From Alphaproteobacteria bacterium (GTDB lineage Bacteria; Pseudomonadota; Alphaproteobacteria; RF32; CAG-239): a DNA stretch of 64,000 bases. The notes under the pieces are model-generated. The model had not been told where the DNA came from and made no database searches. It worked only from the letters and a program-made list of their open reading frames with translations. Shown piece after piece: positions 25,606 through 35,087 of this stretch. The DNA is taken from contig JAFUBQ010000003.1 in NCBI GenBank assembly GCA_017460085.1, positions 1-64,000 on the forward strand, written 5' to 3'. A program made the position numbers and the translations under genes. The number at the start of each line of letters is the position of its first letter. The first letter of the stretch is position 1.

Positions 25606-26985
25606 CTAAGCTCTTTTCCAAGTGGTGCCGGTGGGCGAATCTTCCAAAACAATGCCGCGCTCTTTTAATGAGTTACGAATGGCATCGGCGGTTGCCCAAT
25701 CTTTGTTCTTTTTGGCTTCAATACGTTGTTGAATCAGAGCCTCAATTTCCGCAGATTCTGTGTCATTTTCTTCGCCTTTGAACCATTTTTCCGGCTCATT
25801 ATACAAAAGCCCCAGCATATATGCATCAGCTAAGAGCTGCGCCTTTAAGCGGCGGCGTTCTTCAACTGTTTCGGCTTTATTGAGCTCGTTAACTGTTTCA
25901 TGCAAATATGAAAGTGCCAGCGGAGTGTTCAAATCATCAGCCAAAGCGGAAATTGTTTTTTCACTTGGTGCTGCGGCAACTGTTTCTACATCGGCATTTT
26001 TGAGCAGGGCGTTATAAAATTTATCAAGCGTATTTTTTGCCAGTTGCAAGCCCTCAAAGGTGAAGTTAAACGGTTGATGATAGTGGGTGGTTAAAAACAG
26101 CAGACGCAGAGCTTCGGCCGGAGCTTTTTGCAAAACTTCTTCCACCGTATAAAAATTGCCGAGTGATTTGCTCATTTTAACACCGTCAATCATCAGCATG
26201 CCGGTATGAACCCAATAGTGCGCAAATTTTGTGTTCGGAAAAGCACAGCAAGATTGCGCCAGCTCATTTTCGTGGTGCGGAAAAATTAAATCGGAGCCGC
26301 CGCCGTGAATGTCAAAGTCATTACCCAAAAGTTTTGAACTCATCGCCGAGCATTCCAAATGCCACCCCGGTCGTCCGTAACCCCATGGGCTGTTCCACCC
26401 CGGTTGGTCGGCTGCCGACGGTTTCCATAAAATAAAATCTGCCGGATTTTTTTTATAGTCAGCCACTTCAATACGAGCGCCGGCAAGCATTTCTTTCATC
26501 GAGCGGCCGGAAAGTGTGCCGTAGCCGGAAAACGAATCGACATCAAACAACACTTGCTTTTCTGCTTCATAAGCGTGGCCGTTTTCAAGCAGTTTTTTAA
26601 CCAATTCTATCATATCGGCAATATATTCAGTGGCGCGCGGCCGTTCATTAGGCGCTAAAACATTGAGCTTTGCCATATCCTCAATATACCAATTATAGGT
26701 TTGTTCGGTAATTTCGCGGATAGATTTGCCGGTTTCTTTATGTTTGTTCAAAATTTTATCATCAACATCGGTGATATTAGAAACATAAGTGACGTGTTCT
26801 TTGCCATAAACGTGGCACAGCAAACGATAAAGCACATCATATACTACCGGTGTTTTAGCGTTGCCGAGGTGCGCCTTGTCATATACCGTCGGGCCGCAGA
26901 CGTACATCCGCACGTTGTTTGCATCAATTGGTGTAAACGGAACTTTGCGTTGTTTTAAAGTGTCGTGCAGATATATTTGAGTCAT
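25606..26985 (-). CDS. cysS: Cysteinyl-tRNA synthetase
   Basis: CysS charges tRNA-Cys. The 459-residue protein has the zinc-site start MYVCGPTVYD, the class I signature as HLGN in KAHLGNAKTPVV, WHLECSAMSS, GGGSDLIFPHHENE and the second signature KMSKSLGN (about residue 270). The C-terminal tail ends in the family anticodon-binding part. It lies 16 bases downstream of gltX, so the two synthetases are probably one operon. Confidence 0.96.
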   Translation of the reverse strand: MTQIYLHDTLKQRKVPFTPIDANNVRMYVCGPTVYDKAHLGNAKTPVVYDVLYRLLCHVYGKEHVTYVSNITDVDDKILNKHKETGKSIREITEQTYNWYIEDMAKLNVLAPNERPRATEYIADMIELVKKLLENGHAYEAEKQVLFDVDSFSGYGTLSGRSMKEMLAGARIEVADYKKNPADFILWKPSAADQPGWNSPWGYGRPGWHLECSAMSSKLLGNDFDIHGGGSDLIFPHHENELAQSCCAFPNTKFAHYWVHTGMLMIDGVKMSKSLGNFYTVEEVLQKAPAEALRLLFLTTHYHQPFNFTFEGLQLAKNTLDKFYNALLKNADVETVAAAPSEKTISALADDLNTPLALSYLHETVNELNKAETVEERRRLKAQLLADAYMLGLLYNEPEKWFKGEENDTESAEIEALIQQRIEAKKNKDWATADAIRNSLKERGIVLEDSPTGTTWKRA

Positions 26986-27001
26986 TTTTCAGAGGTCCTT
27001 T

Positions 27002-28324
27002 TTAAGCTGTTTGTCCCTGTAAGCGTTTTTTGGCTTTTTCGTAACCGATTAACGGTAGCAAAGTTTTCAATTCCGGCCCGTTATCAAGCGCAGTTAAAGC
27101 CTTGCGAATTGGGTGGAAAAGTTCTTTACCTTTTTTGCCGCTTTGCGTTTTAACTTCGTTCAGCCATGTGTTGAATGTGTTTTCGTCCCACGGTTCAAGA
27201 GGCAAAAGCGATGCCGCTAAATCAGTCAGTGCTTTATCTTCAATAGCCGGTACAACTTCATGATGACAAATATCTGCCCACGCTTTTACATCGGCTACAA
27301 TATCCAAATTCGGGCGGACTTCGTTCCAAAAATCTTCGCTGACATCAATGCGGTTTTGAACAGTGCTGTATGGCATATTGCGCACAAATTTGGTGTTAAA
27401 ATGCTTTAATTCAGCTTCGTCAAATTTAGGCTGCGAGCGGCCGAGTTTAGAAAAATCAAGCGATTGAGCTAATTCATCAAGCGAATAAAACGGTTCAATC
27501 GAATCCGACGTGCCGAGTTTGGCTAAAAACGAGCAGATAGCCATAGCTTCCACGCCGTCGGCTTTAAGCTCACGCACGCCTAAACTGCCCAAGCGCTTAG
27601 AGAGCTTGCCCTCAACACCGGTTAAAAGCGGCAGGTGGGCAAAGGTCGGTACTTTGCCGCCAATTGCTTCAAACATTTGAATTTGCGCCGCCGTGTTGGT
27701 CACATGGTCTTCACCGCGCACAATGTGGGTGATGCCAAAGTCGGAATCGTCAACACAAGACGGAAAATGATAAAGATAGCTGCCGTCTTCGCGAATGATA
27801 ATCGGGTCGCTGAGTTTTTCAGCCTCATATTGGCAATGGCCGCGGACAATATCGTTCCATTCAATAGTTCCCGGCAACAGCTTAAAGCGATAGTGCGGTT
27901 TGCGTCCTTCAGCCTTAAAGCGGGCAATGTCTTCTGCTGTGTAGTGCAGGGCTTGGCGGTCATAAATCGGCGCTTGTCCTTTAGCCATGGCACGCTTGCG
28001 CTTAATTTGCAATTCTTCCGGTGTGTCATAACAGGCATAAATGCGGCCTTTTTGCATCAGCTCATCACGCAAGGCATCATAGCGGGCAAAACGTGCCGAT
28101 TGGCGGGCTTCTTCATCCCATTTGAAGCCGAGCCATTGCAGGCTTTCACGCATGGCATCTTCATATTCTTTTTTGGAGCGGGCAAAATCGGTATCATCAA
28201 TGCGGAGCATAAATTTGCCGCCCAATTTTTTAGCGAGCAGATAATTAAACAAAGCCGTGCGGGTGTTGCCTATGTGCATAAATCCGGTAGGGCTTGGTGC
28301 GAATCTAACTTTTATTTCAGACAT
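27002..28324 (-). CDS. gltX: Glutamyl-tRNA synthetase
   Basis: GltX charges tRNA-Glu (and, in some alphaproteobacteria, tRNA-Gln for later amidation). The class I signature appears as PSPTGFMHIGNTRTALFN and the second as KLSKRLGSLG. The length is about 440 residues. The ATG at 28324 is chosen over the one 4 codons upstream because GGAAG then lies at normal spacing and the family start SEIKVRFAP follows. The gene precedes cysS. Whether it is the discriminating form cannot be told from the sequence. Confidence 0.95.
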   Translation of the reverse strand: MSEIKVRFAPSPTGFMHIGNTRTALFNYLLAKKLGGKFMLRIDDTDFARSKKEYEDAMRESLQWLGFKWDEEARQSARFARYDALRDELMQKGRIYACYDTPEELQIKRKRAMAKGQAPIYDRQALHYTAEDIARFKAEGRKPHYRFKLLPGTIEWNDIVRGHCQYEAEKLSDPIIIREDGSYLYHFPSCVDDSDFGITHIVRGEDHVTNTAAQIQMFEAIGGKVPTFAHLPLLTGVEGKLSKRLGSLGVRELKADGVEAMAICSFLAKLGTSDSIEPFYSLDELAQSLDFSKLGRSQPKFDEAELKHFNTKFVRNMPYSTVQNRIDVSEDFWNEVRPNLDIVADVKAWADICHHEVVPAIEDKALTDLAASLLPLEPWDENTFNTWLNEVKTQSGKKGKELFHPIRKALTALDNGPELKTLLPLIGYEKAKKRLQGQTA

Positions 28325-28410
28325 TTTTTCTTCCATTAACTAATTAATCTGCCGCGTATCATAAACAGATTGAATGTTAAATTCAACTAAAAAATTGCAA
28401 AGCTGCGTTT

Positions 28411-28950
28411 TTATAAAAACAGTGTGATGGCGCAAGCAACAGCGACGTAAAACAACAGCCCTAAAGGTGAGCTGAAAGCTACTTTGAAATCGGTTGCGGA
28501 CGGAATGGCGTTTTCAATGATGATGGTTTCGAGCAATATAAAAAATATATAGCGCCAAATGGTAGTGACCAAAAAATATTCGTTCAGCCAATATGCAATC
28601 GGCAAAAGCAAGAGCGGAGCCATTGCCGAAGGGAAAGCATTATAAAACTTAATGTTGCGGAAGCCGACACTGCCCATTACATATACATTATCACGGCGTT
28701 TGGGCAGCAAGTTAAACGAGGCTGGTTTAGCGTTTAAAACCAAGCCAACCATAAAATGAGCAATTTCGTGCAAAATTGTGCCAGGGATATTAACCAGCGA
28801 GGTCATCAGCATACCGTTAAAAGTGTGGCGTTTGATAAAAGACAAAGTAATGACCAAAAATATTAAATAAAAGCGGTTATGAACAACCGTGTTAAAAAAT
28901 TCGGCAGAATTAAGATACAGCCAAAAGCTATGTATAAACGACGTAATCAT
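28411..28950 (-). CDS. HExxH-containing membrane protein, possible metalloprotease
   Basis: The 179-residue protein is hydrophobic with about four membrane segments. It carries HEIAH within GTILHEIAHFMVGLVLNAK (about residues 57-75), the zinc-metalloprotease signature of the M50-like fold. The rest of the M50 catalytic set is not evident, so activity is uncertain. It overlaps the TetR-type gene by 4 bases (ATGA), suggesting co-regulation, perhaps of its own expression. Confidence 0.65.
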   Translation of the reverse strand: MITSFIHSFWLYLNSAEFFNTVVHNRFYLIFLVITLSFIKRHTFNGMLMTSLVNIPGTILHEIAHFMVGLVLNAKPASFNLLPKRRDNVYVMGSVGFRNIKFYNAFPSAMAPLLLLPIAYWLNEYFLVTTIWRYIFFILLETIIIENAIPSATDFKVAFSSPLGLLFYVAVACAITLFL

Positions 28951-29552
28951 TCTTTTTTCTCTAGAACGGTGAGGCCGGCAATGTAGGTGTTAAGCATAAT
29001 TTGGCACAGTGTTTGCCTATTTATTTTAGAAAACGAATCGAGAATATCTTTTGTTAAAAGCGAGCTTAAGGCAAATAAGGTGAGCCACAAAACCTGCGAA
29101 GATAAAATGCGCTCAGGTTGCTCCATTTGCGGCACAATGCGATAAATTAAATTATTCAAACGGCGCACAATGCGTCCGACTATGCGTAAATAAGCAAACG
29201 AATATTTGTGTTTTTCTTTGCGCAAGTGAAAATTGTATAGCAGATACCATAAATTTTTATTTTTCAGCACAAAATCAACAAACGTATTCAGCAAATTATT
29301 CATATCAAAATATGGATTTTGAGTTTCTTTAACGATATTAAGCCTTCTGCTCAGTTGTTCTAAAGTAAGGTAATTTTCAATAACAATAAAATTTTCCATA
29401 TTGTTAAATTGGTTATAAATGGCACCTACGGAGCAGCCGGAAGCTTCGGATAATTTGCGGGCGGTTAAGGCTTCAGGACCTTTTTCTTGCACAATTTGCC
29501 GACCGATTTTTAGAAGCATATTGCGAATATTATCTTTTTCCATTTTACACAT
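28947..29552 (-). CDS. TetR-family transcriptional regulator
   Basis: The 201-residue protein has the TetR HTH at the N-terminus: LLKIGRQIVQEKGPEALTARKLSEASGCSVG then AIYNQFNNMENF (about residues 12-56). A helical ligand-binding part follows. TetR regulators normally repress neighbouring genes until a ligand binds. It is the first gene of a pair with the membrane HExxH protein and faces the divergent secreted-protein gene, so both are candidate targets. Confidence 0.85.
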   Translation of the reverse strand: MCKMEKDNIRNMLLKIGRQIVQEKGPEALTARKLSEASGCSVGAIYNQFNNMENFIVIENYLTLEQLSRRLNIVKETQNPYFDMNNLLNTFVDFVLKNKNLWYLLYNFHLRKEKHKYSFAYLRIVGRIVRRLNNLIYRIVPQMEQPERILSSQVLWLTLFALSSLLTKDILDSFSKINRQTLCQIMLNTYIAGLTVLEKKE

Positions 29553-29641
29553 CGTTTAATAAAATATTTGCTTTTGTGTTTTAAGATAGCAATAAAAAGT
29601 GAACTGTTCAAATATTTTTTGCGGTTATGAGAGGGATTTTT

Positions 29642-30550
29642 ATGAAAATAACTTATGCAGTGTGCTTATTTTTAGGCTTGAGCCTTTATGCGGCTGATGT
29701 TTGTGCCGAAAAATCGGTAGTTGAAGACTATTTAGCGGATATTGATGAGCAAAATTCAGCCCGATTGTCGGCGCGCAACTTATTAACAAACAGGCCGGAA
29801 CAATTCAAAATAGAGAAAAAAAATGAACGGTTTTCAGCCGAAGATGCGCGCACAATTGCTGAAAAAAATGCTGCGGAAAATCCTTTTTCGCAAGCTGAAA
29901 AATTGACAGATGATGAAAAAAATGATGAAGTAGATGCTATTGAAGCACAAATAACATTTGCATCGGCCCCGTTTGATTTGCTGTGGGGAGCATCTTTAGA
30001 ATATATGCAGCATCATTTGGGGTGGAAAGTGCAGAAAGCAGAGCGTGAGGGGTATGAAAATATTTATTTAATGCGGCATTCAGACCATTTGCAGGAAAGT
30101 TTTGACAGTGTGGCGGCAGTGTTCGGTAAAAACAATAAACTTTGGTGTATTTTTGCCGAAGGTAAGCCGCTTGATGATGATGAAGGTGCAAGTGTGGTTT
30201 TGCAACTTTTTGATAAATATTATGGGGCGCTGGAGCAAAAATATGGCAATGCCGAAGTGCATTTTGAGCCTTATACTTATGAAATTGAGCAACAGGCGGT
30301 GCAAAACGGGCGGCCGGTTGTGCAGATGGTGCAAATGCAAAATCCGCTCGGTGGTGAAAATTTTTTGCAGGAGCTGCAAGAAGGAAAAGCAACGCTATAT
30401 GCAACTTTTCATAATGATGAGATTGGGGTGACGCTTGGTATTTATGTTGATGAAAATGCTAAAAGTCATTTGCTTTTGGATTATAAAAATCTACCGTTAA
30501 TGGAACAAGAACAAAAACTTAAAAAGCAGAGAAAAATGGAGGGACTGTGA
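29642..30550 (+). CDS. Secreted hypothetical protein preceding the Mur ligase
   Basis: After a signal peptide (to about residue 22, ending VCA) comes a charged linker (about 25-100) and a folded domain of about 190 residues with alternating strands and helices. The ATG at 29642 is preferred over one 5 codons upstream because GAGAGGG lies at good spacing and the signal then begins at once. No family is recognised. It overlaps the Mur ligase start (TGATG), so translation is coupled and a periplasmic cell-wall-related role is plausible. Confidence 0.6.
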   Translation: MKITYAVCLFLGLSLYAADVCAEKSVVEDYLADIDEQNSARLSARNLLTNRPEQFKIEKKNERFSAEDARTIAEKNAAENPFSQAEKLTDDEKNDEVDAIEAQITFASAPFDLLWGASLEYMQHHLGWKVQKAEREGYENIYLMRHSDHLQESFDSVAAVFGKNNKLWCIFAEGKPLDDDEGASVVLQLFDKYYGALEQKYGNAEVHFEPYTYEIEQQAVQNGRPVVQMVQMQNPLGGENFLQELQEGKATLYATFHNDEIGVTLGIYVDENAKSHLLLDYKNLPLMEQEQKLKKQRKMEGL

Positions 30551-31914
30551 TGAAAAAAGTAAGTTTTTGCGGCATATCGGGCAGCGGTATGAGCGCTTTG
30601 GCGCAAATATTGGCACTGTCGGGGGTTGAGGTGCAAGGCTCTGACCGCAATTTTGATTTAGGGCGCGATGAGGCTAATAAAAAGGCGCTGGAAAGTGTTG
30701 GTATTCGCATTGTGCCGCAAGATGGTTCAGCCATTACGGAAGATTTGGATTTTGTTTGTGCTTCAACGGCGGTGGAAGATAGTATTGCCGATGTGCGGGC
30801 GGCAAAAGAAAAAAATGTGCCGATTAAAACGAGGCCGGAGCTTTTGGCGGAAGTTTTTCATAGCTACAAATATGGCATTGCCGTGGGCGGAACCAGCGGT
30901 AAAACCACAACAACGGCAATGATTGGCTATATTCTGGATAAAGCCAGTAAAAAACCGTGTATGATTAACGGCGGGTTGTTGAAAGATTATGAAAAACAGG
31001 CAGGTATTTCGAATATTATTTATAACAAAGGCGATATTTGTGTGGCGGAAGCCGATGAAAGCAACGGCAGCATAGATTTATATAATCCGAGTGTGGCGGT
31101 TATAAATAATATTTCAGCAGACCATAAATCGTTAGAAGAATTAGTTGAGTTATTTCAAGCGTTGGCAAATCGCACTAAAAAACAGGTGATTATTAATGAT
31201 GATTATGAACTATGCCGAAAAATTAAGGCGCAAAATTTGCGGACTTTTTCGCTTAAAAATTTGCATGCGGACTTTTATGCGAGCGGCATTAAAGCATTGC
31301 CAAACGGCACGGCATATGAATTTTGCGGACGGCGATTTACACTCAAACTCATCGGGGCATTTAATGTGGCAAATGCATTGGCAGCAATTGCGGCTTGTGT
31401 GGAATTTGGCGTAGATAGATTTACAGCTGCGGAAATTTTGCAAGATTTCAGCGGCACTAAAAGGCGTTTGGAGGTTATCGGTGTTAAAAACGGTATAACG
31501 GTAATAGATGATTTTGCGCATAATCCTGATAAAGTAAAAGCATCAATATCGGCTTTGCGGCAATATAGCGGGCGTTTGATTGTGATGTTTCAGCCGCATG
31601 GTTTTGGACCGATGCGCTCGCTCGGCAAAGAAATTATGGCGGAATTTGTGCAGGGATTGAATGCCGAAGATATTTTGCTGATGCCGGAAATTTTCTTTGT
31701 CGGCGGCACGGTGACCAAAGATATTTCATCGGCCGATTTGATTACGAATGCTCGCACTTTAGGTAAGCATAATGCCTATTTTTATCCTACTAAAGATGAA
31801 GTTAAAGCATTTATTTTGCGCAATGCGCGTGAAGGTGATAGAGTGGTGATTATGGGAGCGCGCGACAATTCGCTTACAGATATGTGCCTAAATATTTTAA
31901 ATGAATTGCAATAA
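30550..31914 (+). CDS. Mur ligase family protein (MurC/Mpl-like)
   Basis: The protein of about 454 residues has the three Mur-ligase domains: an N-terminal Rossmann part beginning KVSFCGISGSGMSALAQIL, a P-loop GGTSGKTTTTAM (about 113-124) with ADESNGS and NISADH, and a C-terminal part with RRLEVIGVKNGITVIDDFAHNP and the ATPase-associated FQPHGFGP. Such enzymes join L-Ala, or a recycled tripeptide (Mpl), to UDP-MurNAc. The usual histidine in the P-loop (GTHGKT) is serine here, so which of the two, if either, is uncertain. The ATG at 30550 is preferred over a GTG one codon earlier. Confidence 0.82.
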   Translation: MKKVSFCGISGSGMSALAQILALSGVEVQGSDRNFDLGRDEANKKALESVGIRIVPQDGSAITEDLDFVCASTAVEDSIADVRAAKEKNVPIKTRPELLAEVFHSYKYGIAVGGTSGKTTTTAMIGYILDKASKKPCMINGGLLKDYEKQAGISNIIYNKGDICVAEADESNGSIDLYNPSVAVINNISADHKSLEELVELFQALANRTKKQVIINDDYELCRKIKAQNLRTFSLKNLHADFYASGIKALPNGTAYEFCGRRFTLKLIGAFNVANALAAIAACVEFGVDRFTAAEILQDFSGTKRRLEVIGVKNGITVIDDFAHNPDKVKASISALRQYSGRLIVMFQPHGFGPMRSLGKEIMAEFVQGLNAEDILLMPEIFFVGGTVTKDISSADLITNARTLGKHNAYFYPTKDEVKAFILRNAREGDRVVIMGARDNSLTDMCLNILNELQ

Positions 31915-32008
31915 ATATTTTAAGCGTTCTATTTCTGTAACTTTTTGCTTTACTTTGGTTGAAAAAAGTAGATTATTGTGTTAAATGATAAAAATATAAG
32001 AGGATTGA

Positions 32009-32539
32009 ATGCGAAAATTTTTAATTTTGGGAATTATGCTTTTTTTAGCGGCTTGCGCTACAAACGAAACTAAAGTTGTTCCGGGTATTGTGCCGAATAC
32101 GGTGCAAGAAAAACAAGTGGTTAAGGTTATGCCGAATAATATTATCGGTGCGGTGGAAAGAGTTTATCTTCCGCCGATAAAGTCGGCCTTTTTGGCGCGT
32201 ATTGATACAGGTGCAACCACGTCTTCGCTTGATGCCGACAGCGTAAAACAATTTGAGCGCGATGGTGATAAGTGGGTTTCGTTCATTATTATCAACCGCG
32301 AAACCGGTGAAAAATATGAATTTGAAAAACCGTTGCTGAAAAATATTGTTATCCGTCGTGCCGGTAAAAATGAGCATCGGCCAATGGTGGAAATGGACGT
32401 TAAAATGGGCGGAGAAAAGTTTAAAGCCAGTTTTACAATTGCCGAACGTGAAAAGTTTGACTATCAGCTACTGGTCGGACGCAATATTTTAGCCGGACGC
32501 GCTATTGTTGATGTTTCTATTTCTAATACACTAAAATAA
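32009..32539 (+). CDS. RimB-like retropepsin-fold lipoprotein
   Basis: The 176-residue protein has a lipoprotein signal (lipobox LAAC, Cys at residue 16) followed by the putative ATP-dependent zinc protease domain (PF05618-like). This includes ARIDTGATTSSLDA (about residues 64-77), which carries the DTGA aspartyl-protease active-site motif, and QLLVGRNIL. It should act in the periplasm as a peptidase. The next two genes are the usual partners, so the three likely work on one peptide product. Confidence 0.85.
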   Translation: MRKFLILGIMLFLAACATNETKVVPGIVPNTVQEKQVVKVMPNNIIGAVERVYLPPIKSAFLARIDTGATTSSLDADSVKQFERDGDKWVSFIIINRETGEKYEFEKPLLKNIVIRRAGKNEHRPMVEMDVKMGGEKFKASFTIAEREKFDYQLLVGRNILAGRAIVDVSISNTLK

Positions 32540-32555
32540 TCTAATGAGGACTAAG

Positions 32556-34088
32556 ATGAAAAAAATGTTTTCGGTTCGCGGCGGTTTAACCGTTTTTTTA
32601 GCCGTATCAGTTTTGTTTGCACTGGTTATGACTTGGTATAAAATAGCGGTATGGGGATTTAGCTTTAAACCAACTGAAAAATCTGATGTGTGGACGGTTG
32701 ATGCTCATATATCTTTTGTTCCCAGCGGACAACCGATTGAAGTATCTTTGGCCACACCGCGTTCAGTGGGTGCTTATCGGATTTTAAGCGAAGATGCGGT
32801 GGCTAAAGGTTATGAAGTTACAAAAGATGAAAAAAATCATCGTTTAATTATGGCTTCAAAAGCTCGTTCGGTCAAACAAGATTTGTATTATCGCATTAAA
32901 CTTTATGACAATGAAGATACAACCGGTAAAGTTTGGGCAGACAAACCGGCAAAAGTGCAAAAGCCACAGTTTGAAAGCGAACAGCAAAAACAAATGGTTG
33001 ATGAAATTTGGGCTTTAGCCGATGAAAAAGAGGGTAGCAAAGCCAAGCGCATTATAGAGCTTCTTAATGAAGAAAGTTTAGCACCGGTTGTTGATACGTT
33101 TTTACCGGTTAAAAAAACACCGAAAATTATGGCCGATAAAATTATTTGGCTGCTTTCAACCAAAGGTGTTCCGGCGCGAATTGTGCGCGGTGTTAAGCTG
33201 GCTGAAAAAAAACACGCCGCTTCAGCCGATATAATGCTTGAAGTATATGAAGGCAGCAAATGGCAGGTTTATAACATTGAAACGGGAGCTATGGGTTTGC
33301 CGAAAGATTTTGTGCTATTTCAGCGCGGCGATGTTTCGCTCTTGGACGTGAGCGGCGGCTATAACTCAAGCATAAAATTTTCGGTTGTGAAATCTGTTAT
33401 TTCATCGTTTAAAATGGCAAACAGCCGTGCAAAATATGAAAACAGTCGCTTATTTGATTATACAATTTATGATTTACCGTCTTTAGAGCAAAATATTTTG
33501 AAATGGCTGATGATTTTTCCGCTAGGCATTTTGCTGGTGGTGGTGCTGCGCAATGTTATCGGTATTTCTACCATGGGAACATTTACACCGATGTTGGTGG
33601 CAATGGCGCTGGTGCGCACCGGTTTTGTTTCCGGTTTTTTTTGCTTTAGCGTTATCATTGCTTTGGGGCTGTTAATTAGAACATTGCTGACACGGTTGAA
33701 TTTACTTTTAGTTCCGAGAATTTCTGCAGTGGTGATTTTTGTAATTTTGATTATGCAGCTTTTAACCGTTTTCGGATATCGTGCTGAATGGCGGGTGATT
33801 GCTTCGGCGGCATTTTTCCCAATTATTATTACGGCGTGGATTATTGAGCGTGCTTGCATTACTTGGGAAGAAGAAGGGGCGCGCAATGCTGTTAAGCAAA
33901 TTGTTAATACGCTTTTTGTGGCAGTGATTACTTATTTTGTAATTAGCAGTGCCTACATTCGCCACATTATGTTTGCCTTTAATGAGTGGAATTTGGTGAT
34001 ATTGGCGATTGTGATGCTGCTCGGCACCTATACTGGATATCGTTTAACCGAGCTGAAACGCTTTGCACCATTGGTTAAGGAAAAATAA
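32556..34088 (+). CDS. Inactive transglutaminase-like protein with 7 TM
   Basis: The protein of about 510 residues has one N-terminal membrane segment, a periplasmic domain of about 300 residues and then about seven membrane spans (from about residue 310), as in the inactive transglutaminase / 7TM transglutaminase family. The transglutaminase-like part (about 145-245) includes STKGVPARIVRGV. An active-site cysteine is not evident. The start at 32556 is chosen because TGAGGA lies 5 bases upstream. It sits between the retropepsin-like and ATP-grasp genes and overlaps neither. Confidence 0.82.
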   Translation: MKKMFSVRGGLTVFLAVSVLFALVMTWYKIAVWGFSFKPTEKSDVWTVDAHISFVPSGQPIEVSLATPRSVGAYRILSEDAVAKGYEVTKDEKNHRLIMASKARSVKQDLYYRIKLYDNEDTTGKVWADKPAKVQKPQFESEQQKQMVDEIWALADEKEGSKAKRIIELLNEESLAPVVDTFLPVKKTPKIMADKIIWLLSTKGVPARIVRGVKLAEKKHAASADIMLEVYEGSKWQVYNIETGAMGLPKDFVLFQRGDVSLLDVSGGYNSSIKFSVVKSVISSFKMANSRAKYENSRLFDYTIYDLPSLEQNILKWLMIFPLGILLVVVLRNVIGISTMGTFTPMLVAMALVRTGFVSGFFCFSVIIALGLLIRTLLTRLNLLLVPRISAVVIFVILIMQLLTVFGYRAEWRVIASAAFFPIIITAWIIERACITWEEEGARNAVKQIVNTLFVAVITYFVISSAYIRHIMFAFNEWNLVILAIVMLLGTYTGYRLTELKRFAPLVKEK

Positions 34089-34089
34089 G

Positions 34090-35046
34090 ATGTTCGATTT
34101 TATCAAACGTTTTGCTAAGCCTCAAGCGCTGCGTGCAAGCGGTGTTTTAGGAATGAACGCACGCAACTATTTTATGATTTCGCGCCATAATAAGCGCTCG
34201 CTATACCCGCTGGTAGATGATAAAGTGCAGACCAAAAAGTTGGCAAACAACATCAACATCAATACGCCGCATATGATTGGGGTTATTGAGCATCAGTATG
34301 AGGTTAAAAATTTGCTGCAAATTGTGGCCGGTCACAGTGAATTTGTAATTAAGCCGGCGCACGGTAGTCAAGGTAAAGGCGTATTAGTGATTAAACACTA
34401 TGAAAATAACGAATTTATTACAGCTTCGGGGAAAAAACTCGGCTTCAATGAAGTTTATCAGCATATATCAAATTTGCTTAGCGGCTTATATAGTTTGGGC
34501 GGACAATATGACGTGGCTTTAATTGAGGAGTTGGTACATTTCAGCGATGTATTTGCTAATTTCAGCTATCAGGGAATTCCAGATGTGCGGTTGATTATTT
34601 ATAAAGGTTACCCGATTATGGCAATGACACGGCTTGCTACTAAAGAATCAGACGGACGTGCTAATTTGCACCAAGGGGCTGTCGGGGTTGGTTTAGATAT
34701 GCGCAGCGGTAAGGCTATTCAGGCGGTTTTGCATAATTTGCCGGTTAAAATTCATCCGGATACGGAGGTTGATTTAATGACACTGCAAGTGCCGTTTTGG
34801 CGCGAACATTTGCTGATTGGTTCGCAAGCCTTTGAAATGACCGGTTTGGGGTATTTGGGAGCTGATATTGTGCTTGATAAAGAGCGTGGTCCGATGATGC
34901 TGGAATTAAATGCACGGCCGGGATTAGCCATTCAAATTGCCAACGGACGCGGCCTAAAAGAAGTCATTAAAAACGTTGATAAATATTATCCGAAAAATTT
35001 AAGCGCTGAAGAAAGAGTTGATTTTGTCTTGAATCATGCCATGTAA
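34090..35046 (+). CDS. ATP-grasp (alpha-L-glutamate ligase-like) protein
   Basis: The 318-residue protein has the ATP-grasp pattern: FVIKPAHGSQGKGVLVI (about residues 87-103), the DVRLIIYKG segment, RANLHQGAVGVG and a C-terminal MMLELNARPGLAIQIANG with the metal-binding glutamate and asparagine. Related proteins ligate amino acids, often glutamate. The ATG at 34090 has AAGGA upstream and follows the 7TM gene stop by one base. The conserved trio suggests peptide ligation in the cytoplasm, with the membrane protein and the peptidase handling the product. Confidence 0.85.
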   Translation: MFDFIKRFAKPQALRASGVLGMNARNYFMISRHNKRSLYPLVDDKVQTKKLANNININTPHMIGVIEHQYEVKNLLQIVAGHSEFVIKPAHGSQGKGVLVIKHYENNEFITASGKKLGFNEVYQHISNLLSGLYSLGGQYDVALIEELVHFSDVFANFSYQGIPDVRLIIYKGYPIMAMTRLATKESDGRANLHQGAVGVGLDMRSGKAIQAVLHNLPVKIHPDTEVDLMTLQVPFWREHLLIGSQAFEMTGLGYLGADIVLDKERGPMMLELNARPGLAIQIANGRGLKEVIKNVDKYYPKNLSAEERVDFVLNHAM

Positions 35047-35087
35047 CTTCCTAAATATTGAATAGAATTAAATGAAAGGAATTTGAA

